DNA of 11,313 nt from Rhodopirellula sp. (GTDB lineage Bacteria > Planctomycetota > Planctomycetia > Pirellulales > Pirellulaceae), in assembly GCA_003513555.1 (NCBI GenBank), contig DOPG01000009.1, positions 1 to 11,313 of the forward strand, given 5' to 3'. The notes under the pieces are model-generated. The model ran no database searches, was not told the origin of the DNA, and worked only from the letters and a program-made list of their open reading frames with translations. Position numbers and translations under genes: made by a program. Positions 7,201 to 11,313 of the stretch are shown piece after piece. Within the stretch, counting starts at the first letter, position 1, and each line of letters begins with the position of its first letter.

Positions 7201-7864
7201 AACCGAGCCTGCGGTGGATGGATCGTGCTGAACGGCATTCGTTTCCAAAATCTTCCAGGAACCCCGCGTTTCCTGTAAAGGCTTCTGCCTCGACGGGAAG
7301 TCGCATGATCCCGTACAGGTACCATCGACCTTCTTGGACATCCTTGACCCAGCGTCCCATGTAGGAAATTTTTTTTTCGTTGTCACCAATCGGACGCCAA
7401 ACCCGCATCATCATCGTGTACCAGCGATTCCGTTTGATGACCGGCCAGGTTCCAAACAGGGCGCCACTTGCGCCTTCGCCGATGTACTGATAGGCGTAGG
7501 TGTGCTGCGAAGCGGCTTCGACCCGAACGGGTTCGCCATCAGCATTGCTGCCCCAGAAAGACCAGACGGAACCGGGGCGAAATGAATCCTGGACGTCAGT
7601 CGCAAGATTTGGCCGATGATCGTTGCCGATCGTAGCGACAGACCCCGCGAAGCCACCATAGGCAGAGATTCCGGGAGGCAGGCTGGCAATGTTCCAATTG
7701 GCCGAGTACGTCGATTCGGCCCACCACGGCCATCGCAGATCCATCATCATGATGTCGGCACCCGATTCGACATTTTCGCCGTACCAGGTGGCTTTGCTTG
7801 AAACGGCGGGCAGGGCCAGAGCCAACAGGATGGCTGTGATCAGTCTGGTTGGAAGTCCCGCCAT
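4211..7864 (-). CDS. Large secreted DUF3472 / PA14 / LamG-like / Asp-box propeller protein
   Basis: A 1217-residue protein, probably secreted or surface-attached. Residues 1-22 (MAGLPTRLITAILLALALPA...) form a Sec signal peptide. Apparent domains in order are: DUF3472 (about 24-240; W-P-W near the start, FLEDFGN in the core), a fibronectin-III-like segment (about 298-382), a PA14-like domain (about 407-567; GFYLLCMKGTDGYQIQID, then DYFVDR and FFQLEWEGPG), an Ig-like or chitobiase-like segment (575-656), and a LamG/DUF1349-like jelly roll (659-842; FTLSCKID, WAGLTVRE, WLRITRKENVWTAWTSPDG). The C-terminal part (852-1217) is a sortilin/BNR-type propeller with Asp-boxes SQDGGKTW (888), TIDGGKSW (942), SDDAGKNW (993), SHDNGKTF (1060) and a degenerate SDNNGI (1204). 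The role is probably binding or processing extracellular glycan; I see no catalytic signature and do not call it a sialidase. The start is ATG 7864, not GTG 7873, because the GTG lies inside the Shine-Dalgarno sequence. It is co-directional with the sulfatase, 124 bases downstream of it. Confidence 0.85.
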   Translation of the reverse strand: MAGLPTRLITAILLALALPAVSSKATWYGENVESGADIMMMDLRWPWWAESTYSANWNIASLPPGISAYGGFAGSVATIGNDHRPNLATDVQDSFRPGSVWSFWGSNADGEPVRVEAASQHTYAYQYIGEGASGALFGTWPVIKRNRWYTMMMRVWRPIGDNEKKISYMGRWVKDVQEGRWYLYGIMRLPVEAEAFTGNAGFLEDFGNECRSARSIHRRLGYYRKDNQWCKSDTVTIDVQKGLTLKNHWVVNKLDNGQTLAMELSSNPAMVPQLLKGKPLAEGNKYSFTIKQPDLPALDSPEIKNIDVQTNGRQVMVSWTIPDTAAPQYEFQIEVFDNPQCRGNPVTVHQERMPVTRHAIIDANVDSPTIRFSMTDIFDQTIEPIILNAHPSAPPSKAIDSPTAPGLTYELWHKENDRHENIIYPACEAAEHSRNERHYWLSLDEIESGRLVQQGICKGFDIELRGERREGYAFRFRGLLRVPKTGFYLLCMKGTDGYQIQIDAKDAILWDGLHGPEDKVTGVHLAQGDHPLSIDYFVDRNKPFFQLEWEGPGLPRQEIPSSALLHTAKDQIPNVEIVVDTDSQGGVKADVNVIANGHQMERILFYFDKMQISSSEGSQLSYQGVLPGGKHRVWARVFFDGNHTIDSESIPISVAMKPPTDWDLSNAGESDSTFNLLQESSDEFSFVGEGEHVLSRSISGDFTLSCKIDHVAGLQGEPVNGSSWAGLTVREHPEKNNYGWGREFGLMQVARNGLRTTPEHGDGAGTRQSYQRLPDGHPWLRITRKENVWTAWTSPDGQDWTFGARHFKPLPSTVGAGIVFRALPQDAQMYFRASVSNISLKLGTPPELVPKVVAATGTSTAQITGVIVAPSNPAVVVLRTLKRGLLRSQDGGKTWTPANGTLQGAANAVRSVAIHPTNPDIMLRASGKTDPDGGNRGGLFRTIDGGKSWQKLSLNCDFDGIGPSAICGEVLAFLPMNPETIFAGCETRGLFRSDDAGKNWVNLGLQGQRVTALHANPYFQNQFGQTVIEAVTCPDRFMPLLGRGNPSMSTPEQQSVVHVSHDNGKTFRPTASRSDLGYFNAMSLRCNPHVWLYGTSHGLLYSLSQGRESFLYSTSLEVDSLRPYTALGGSIAGSQLCTRKLVAALNPKEPGHLSRCDLGGDVWTWAISKKKLVTGTIAITAADLTTLSSGNSWWILGTDGLYHSDNNGITVNKIAVP

Positions 7865-7870
7865 GGTTGT

Positions 7871-7877
7871 CACCTCG
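7871..7877 (-). promoter_or_regulatory. Strong Shine-Dalgarno that decides the start at 7864
   Basis: Read on the minus strand the sequence is CGAGGTG, then ACAACC, then ATG at 7864. GAGGTG lies 6 bases before this ATG, close to ideal spacing. A GTG three codons upstream in the same frame (7873-7871) is part of this binding site, so it is an unlikely start. Confidence 0.75.
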
Positions 7878-7889
7878 TGCTGGGGAAAC

Positions 7890-7918
7890 TGTTTACTGAG
7901 GGCGGTGTTTGCTGAGGG
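7890..7918. repeat. Tandem 13-bp direct repeat, 16-bp period
   Basis: TGTTTACTGAGGG (7890-7902) and TGTTTGCTGAGGG (7906-7918) match at 12 of 13 positions, separated by CGG. The second unit runs into a small stem-loop, CTGAG-GGGA-CTCAG (7912-7925). The repeat lies 26-54 bases upstream of the ATG of the 1217-residue protein, between it and the sulfatase. Tandem half-sites of this kind are common regulator binding sites, but no regulator can be named. Confidence 0.5.
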
Positions 7919-7988
7919 GACTCAGGATAACAAGCTCAACAGTGGCCATGTTCTGGCAGCAGGGTGAAATCGGGTTTGGCTCTCTGGG

Positions 7989-9464
7989 CTAAAATAACGG
8001 TTCGCTCATTTCGTCGTTCATTGTCTGCCAATGCTCGATCAGCTGTTCCAGCACATCTGGGTGGTCGTTTGCCAGATTGTCTGTTTCGGATGCATCTTTC
8101 GAAAGGTCGTAAAGTTCCCAAGCCGCGTTTCCTGCACGCGCACGGCCACCCATGCGAACAAGTTTCCAGTCGCCGTGCCGGATCGCAGTCTTGCCACCTT
8201 GACGCCAGAACAACGTTTCGTGTGGTCGACTGTCATCTTCACCGGTCAGGTAGGGAATCAGGTTGACGCCCTCCACTTGCTGTGGCGTCGTGGCGGATGC
8301 GATGGCAGTTGCGGTTGCAAAGATATCCATTGAGCTGACGGGCTTTTCATAGACCTTGCCTGCAGGCAATTTATCTTTCCATTGAACCATGAAGGGAACC
8401 CGAATCGCTCCTTCATACATTTGCCCCTTTGAGCCGCGGAGGGGGAGGTTTGAAGATGTCAGTTCCCGTGTGGGGCCACCGTTATCACTCAGGAAAAATA
8501 TCAGCGTATTGTCCTCGAGTCCTGACTCTCGGAGTTTTGCAAGAACCGCACCCACGCTGTCATCCATGTTGGCCAGCATGGCGGCGAAGATTCGGCGATG
8601 GAGATCATCAATGTGGGCAAACTTCTTCATGTAGGCGTCTGCACCCTGAAGCGGGCTATGAACTGCATTGTAGGCCAGATAAAGCAGAAAAGGCTTGTCG
8701 TCATGACGGTCAATGAAATCGACTGCTTCGCGAGTCAACGCGTCGGTCAGGTATTCGTGTTCGACGACAGGCTGACCACCACGAACAATCGGGTTGTTGG
8801 CATCATAATCGGGTTCGTTGCTACCCATGTGGGTGCTGTAGATCAATCCCTTGTCGCCGACCCAGCGACCTTTGCTGCCACCTGGCAGTGTCTTGCGACG
8901 CAGCATCGTGGTCACGCCTTTGTAGGGCGGTGGAACAAAGTAGTGTCCCTCGTGGGTGAATCCAAAGAATTCGTCAAAGCCGTGACGAAACGGGTGATAC
9001 TTGGCTTGCCCGCCTTGATGCCACTTGCCAATCAATCCGGTGGTGTATCCGGCATCGTGCAATGACTCAGCAATCGTGACTTCCTCGGGCGGTAATCCAA
9101 AACCTGGTTCTTCGTTCCTCGCACCGGTAGGGTTGAACTCGTATCCAAAACGTGTCGGGATCCGGCCAGTCAACATGCCAGCACGTGATGGACTGCAATT
9201 GGGACCCGTTACATAGCCCGATGTAAAGCGAATTCCATTGGCTGCAATGGAATCAATATGAGGTGTGGGGATTTCAGGGTTGCCCTGACAGCCCAGTTCT
9301 CCGTAGCCAAGGTCATCTGCAAACAGAATCACAATGTTGGGTGCTTGCGAGCTGGCAATATTTCCCAGTGACAGGTAGCACAACAATAAGGTGCAGCCGA
9401 ATGTCCATCGAATCAGCGAAGGCTGAATCAGGACCAGCGATTTCAGACGTGGTTGCATTATCAT
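7989..9464 (-). CDS. Secreted formylglycine-dependent sulfatase (arylsulfatase family)
   Basis: A 491-residue sulfatase expected to hydrolyse sulfate esters outside the cytoplasm, probably from a sulfated glycan; the substrate cannot be read from the sequence. A long N-terminal region with hydrophobic core TFGCTLLLCYLSLG (21-34) is the signal peptide, and the mature protein starts near APNIVILFADDLGYGE. The metal ligands D50 and D51 are present. The activation motif CSPSR (90-94) is followed by AGMLTGR, so Cys90 should be converted to formylglycine. The second signature GYTTGLIGKWH (139-149) is intact, although the next residue is Gln instead of the usual Leu. H269 (AVHSPLQ), D327-N328-G329 (FLSDNGGPT) and K434 (RHGDWKLVR) complete a normal active site. 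No Shine-Dalgarno precedes ATG 9464 or the alternative ATG 9458, so the exact start is uncertain. It lies 153 bases downstream of the haem-binding gene and is co-directional with the gene that follows. Confidence 0.95.
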   Translation of the reverse strand: MIMQPRLKSLVLIQPSLIRWTFGCTLLLCYLSLGNIASSQAPNIVILFADDLGYGELGCQGNPEIPTPHIDSIAANGIRFTSGYVTGPNCSPSRAGMLTGRIPTRFGYEFNPTGARNEEPGFGLPPEEVTIAESLHDAGYTTGLIGKWHQGGQAKYHPFRHGFDEFFGFTHEGHYFVPPPYKGVTTMLRRKTLPGGSKGRWVGDKGLIYSTHMGSNEPDYDANNPIVRGGQPVVEHEYLTDALTREAVDFIDRHDDKPFLLYLAYNAVHSPLQGADAYMKKFAHIDDLHRRIFAAMLANMDDSVGAVLAKLRESGLEDNTLIFFLSDNGGPTRELTSSNLPLRGSKGQMYEGAIRVPFMVQWKDKLPAGKVYEKPVSSMDIFATATAIASATTPQQVEGVNLIPYLTGEDDSRPHETLFWRQGGKTAIRHGDWKLVRMGGRARAGNAAWELYDLSKDASETDNLANDHPDVLEQLIEHWQTMNDEMSEPLF

Positions 9465-9517
9465 GTGATTGGATTTGATGGGTTACAGTAGTTTGACTCG
9501 GGCAGTAGAACGTGTGC

Positions 9518-9535
9518 GGTATTCCGTGGAACACC
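9518..9535. promoter_or_regulatory. 18-bp operator-like dyad upstream of the sulfatase
   Basis: GGTATTCC-GT-GGAACACC has 7 of 8 arm positions complementary around a 2-base centre. It lies 54 bases before the sulfatase ATG, in the gap after the haem-binding gene. Its right half contains GGAACAC, which recurs at 9572-9578 inside the next dyad. The size and symmetry fit a dimeric repressor or activator site; this function is inferred. Confidence 0.45.
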
Positions 9536-9536
9536 T

Positions 9537-9589
9537 TTCGGCTTTTTGTGTCGCCGGACAAAACCTGTCAGGGAACACAAAATGTCGAG
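9537..9589. promoter_or_regulatory. Long imperfect palindrome between haem-binding gene and sulfatase
   Basis: The arms 9537-9560 and 9566-9589 face each other around the 5-base loop AAACC. Eighteen of 24 positions are Watson-Crick pairs and two more are G-T pairs. The strongest part is TTTTGTGT (9544-9551) against ACACAAAA (9575-9582), then CC/GG and GACA/TGTC nearer the loop. The T-run comes before the stem and the A-run after it on both strands, the reverse of an intrinsic terminator. It may be an operator, an mRNA 5' structure or a small mobile palindrome remnant. Confidence 0.5.
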
Positions 9590-9617
9590 TCCGTTTTTAA
9601 GTCGACCGCCAAGTTTA

Positions 9618-11313
9618 TCATTTCTTGAATAGCGGGTGATCAGGATTGCCTGCTGAGATCAGATAGGCAAGCAAGTCAAGAACGTCCTTGTCGGTCATGG
9701 TGTTGAGCAGACCTTTGGGCATCATTGATACCTGTGATGGGCGAATCGCCTCGATGGTGTCTACCTTGACTTTGGTGATGGTGCTCGGTTTCATCATGTC
9801 CGTATTCACCCAGTATTCACCCTCTTTCAGATTCATCACGCGACCGACAAGCAGGGTACCATCATCCAGCAGAAATTGGCTGGCGCCGTATTGGTCACTG
9901 ATCGCTTTGCTGGGTTCAACGATGGTTTCCAGCAGGTCTTTGGCACTGAATTTTCCACCAGCCGACGTCAGGTCGGGGCCGACCGCTCCGCCTTCGCCTT
10001 GAAAGCGATGGCAAGCGTAGCAGCTTCCCGCTCCGAACATTTTTCGACCATTCTTGAAATCACGCCCTGCAGGCACACCTTTGCCAAGGGTGGCATGGAA
10101 ATCATCCATGGCCCATTCTTTTACAAAGCTACGTGGTTCGATGGTGAATTGCAGTGGGTTACGCTTTGGCGGGGTATCCACGATTGCTTTCAAGGACGGC
10201 GTCATCTCCGATTTCGGAATCGAGGCCATTGCCTGTTTTTTGCAGTCTGCAAGATAGTTCGCAAGTCTGGCGCCGCCATGGTATCCACCCGCCAGTACAA
10301 ACCACTGGAAGTAGTTTTTCCGCAGTTCAGGTGTCCATCCATTCTTGAGGTGTCTTAGGTGCATGGCATAGGTGATCTGTTCTTCCTGGCCAGATGCATC
10401 GTTGAGTAATGCCATGCCTTTCGAGACGGCCGAGGGAGCCTGCAGGAATTGCATGATCGCCGACAGATCACGGTTTTCTTGAGGAGTGACTGCTGGATAG
10501 ATTCCATCAAGCCATGCGATCAGGGGGGCGCGGAGATCATCCGCTGGTTGTCCACCTCGAGTCAGGCTGAGAGTCAATGCTCGCAGAACATCAAGTCGCA
10601 ACTGGGGTTGGTCAAGCGAGGCGTAGTCAAGTTGAATCAGCTGCTCCTGAATTGTTCGTGCTGCCTTCTTGGCTTGTTGTTTATCCTCTTCGGCAGAAGC
10701 CACGCGTGCCAAGGCGATCATAGCGGCGGTCTTGATCCACAGGTTTTCTTCCGAAGCGATACGATCGGGCCATGTCTCTGCGGGCTGCTTTTCCAAGGCC
10801 ACGCGTGCTGCGTGCCGCAGTCCACGATCGGGTGACCCCAGATTTTGCCAAATCTGATTCAGTTCTTCTGCAGACGCTTCAGCCGCATCTCTCTGCAAAA
10901 ATGCTTCCAGGGCATGCCGCTTGTCTCGCTGTGATTGAGCAGTGCCGTCGGATTGAACTGGAGCTGTGGATTCGGTCCCGTTGTAGGTGACACGAAACAG
11001 TGCTGATTGAACACGACGGCCACCGGTTGCAAAGTACATCGCGCCATCGCGTGGATTGATTCGGATGTCTGTCAATGGCAGCGGTTGGGCGCTGGCGAAT
11101 TCCTCGAACGTGCCAGTGTAGGTTGAGCCCTGAGGTTCCAGATGAATCGCATAAAGTTTTCCGTACGACCAGTCGCAGGCAAACAGGGCATTTTGGTACT
11201 TGGCTGGGAATTTGGCTCCGTAACCAAAGACGACCCCGGTGGGAGAGCCGAGCCCGACGTCAACAGTTGCACCAAACGTATCGCTGCAGGTGTCCATGAA
11301 TTTTCCCGATCCC
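9618..11313 (-). CDS. PVC-type HEAT/haem-binding protein (partial, 5' end outside window)
   Basis: The frame is open from the right edge to a TGA at 9618-9620, giving 564 C-terminal residues. The Met at 11297 is internal: the residues before it (GSGKF) are in frame and the sequence after it is the last blade of a planctomycete dehydrogenase-type beta-propeller (GSPTGVVFGYGAKFPAKYQ, then ALFACDWSYGKLYAIHL). The middle part (about 10950-10150) is helical and HEAT-like, with repeated ALxxxP and ALARV-type helices. The C terminus is the Pirellula/Verrucomicrobium-type haem-binding domain: CYACH at 10022-10008, then GAVGPDLTSAGG, a DGT turn, and MMPKGL (from 9725), whose Met is a likely axial ligand. 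Such proteins are usually exported; the signal peptide would lie outside the window. It is first in transcription order among the minus-strand genes here. The 153-base gap with dyads after it suggests that the sulfatase may have its own promoter. Confidence 0.9.
   Translation of the reverse strand, partial: GSGKFMDTCSDTFGATVDVGLGSPTGVVFGYGAKFPAKYQNALFACDWSYGKLYAIHLEPQGSTYTGTFEEFASAQPLPLTDIRINPRDGAMYFATGGRRVQSALFRVTYNGTESTAPVQSDGTAQSQRDKRHALEAFLQRDAAEASAEELNQIWQNLGSPDRGLRHAARVALEKQPAETWPDRIASEENLWIKTAAMIALARVASAEEDKQQAKKAARTIQEQLIQLDYASLDQPQLRLDVLRALTLSLTRGGQPADDLRAPLIAWLDGIYPAVTPQENRDLSAIMQFLQAPSAVSKGMALLNDASGQEEQITYAMHLRHLKNGWTPELRKNYFQWFVLAGGYHGGARLANYLADCKKQAMASIPKSEMTPSLKAIVDTPPKRNPLQFTIEPRSFVKEWAMDDFHATLGKGVPAGRDFKNGRKMFGAGSCYACHRFQGEGGAVGPDLTSAGGKFSAKDLLETIVEPSKAISDQYGASQFLLDDGTLLVGRVMNLKEGEYWVNTDMMKPSTITKVKVDTIEAIRPSQVSMMPKGLLNTMTDKDVLDLLAYLISAGNPDHPLFKK

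Noticed and set aside
7865..7873. GTG start of the 1217-residue protein
   Set aside because: The GTG is part of the GAGGTG Shine-Dalgarno that serves the ATG at 7864.
8598..9065. 155-codon plus-strand frame opposite the sulfatase
   Set aside because: It is antisense to conserved sulfatase motifs; the open frame follows from the codon composition of the real gene.
9537..9589. Intrinsic terminator of the haem-binding gene
   Set aside because: The palindrome begins with T and ends with A on both strands; an intrinsic terminator needs a T-tract after the stem.
9876..10358. 160-codon plus-strand frame opposite the haem-binding gene
   Set aside because: It is antisense to the CXXCH and HEAT-like region and has no recognisable features.
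11295..11297. Start codon of the haem-binding gene at 11297
   Set aside because: The frame remains open to the window edge and the following residues are the interior of a conserved propeller domain, so the Met is internal and the gene is truncated by the window.

Overview
The window looks like a chromosomal segment from a planctomycete, probably Pirellulaceae-like. This rests on protein families only. Every confident gene belongs to an exported family that is expanded in Planctomycetes and related PVC bacteria: a planctomycete-type cytochrome c fused to DUF1595/1592/1588/1585 modules, a Tat-exported DUF1552 protein, a sulfatase, a DUF3472/PA14/Asp-box protein, and a PVC-type HEAT/haem-binding protein. 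No genus can be named from the sequence alone. I see no tRNA, rRNA, CRISPR array, insertion sequence, integrase, phage gene or defence system.

Layout: Bases 1-353 are a leader region with several short dyads and perhaps the last codons of an upstream gene. A plus-strand pair follows: a 749-residue di-CXXCH cytochrome-type protein (354-2603) and, 19 bases later, a Tat-exported DUF1552 protein (2623-3999). A convergent gap of about 210 bases (4000-4210) holds a weakly supported 55-codon ORF with a good ribosome binding site and no convincing terminator. The rest is on the minus strand. In transcription order it reads: the 3' part of a PVC-type haem-binding gene that runs off the right edge (11313 to 9618), a formylglycine sulfatase (9464 to 7989), and a 1217-residue multidomain secreted protein (7864 to 4211).

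How the genes may work together (inference): all five main products appear to be secreted or periplasmic. The minus-strand group joins a sulfatase to a large protein with carbohydrate-associated domains (PA14, LamG-like) and an Asp-box propeller, which fits handling of sulfated polysaccharide at the cell surface. The plus-strand pair is the recurrent planctomycete pairing of a haem protein with a DUF1552 protein, whose biochemical role is not established. Whether the two convergent groups cooperate cannot be told from the sequence.

The least explained signals are non-coding. The gap before the sulfatase carries two adjacent dyads (9518-9535 and 9537-9589) that share the heptamer GGAACAC 44 bp apart. 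A 13-bp direct repeat with 16-bp period (7890-7918) sits just upstream of the 1217-residue protein. Among the proteins, the DUF1552 protein has a segment that closely matches the metal-binding strand of the sulfatase in the same window, suggesting an alkaline-phosphatase-like fold.
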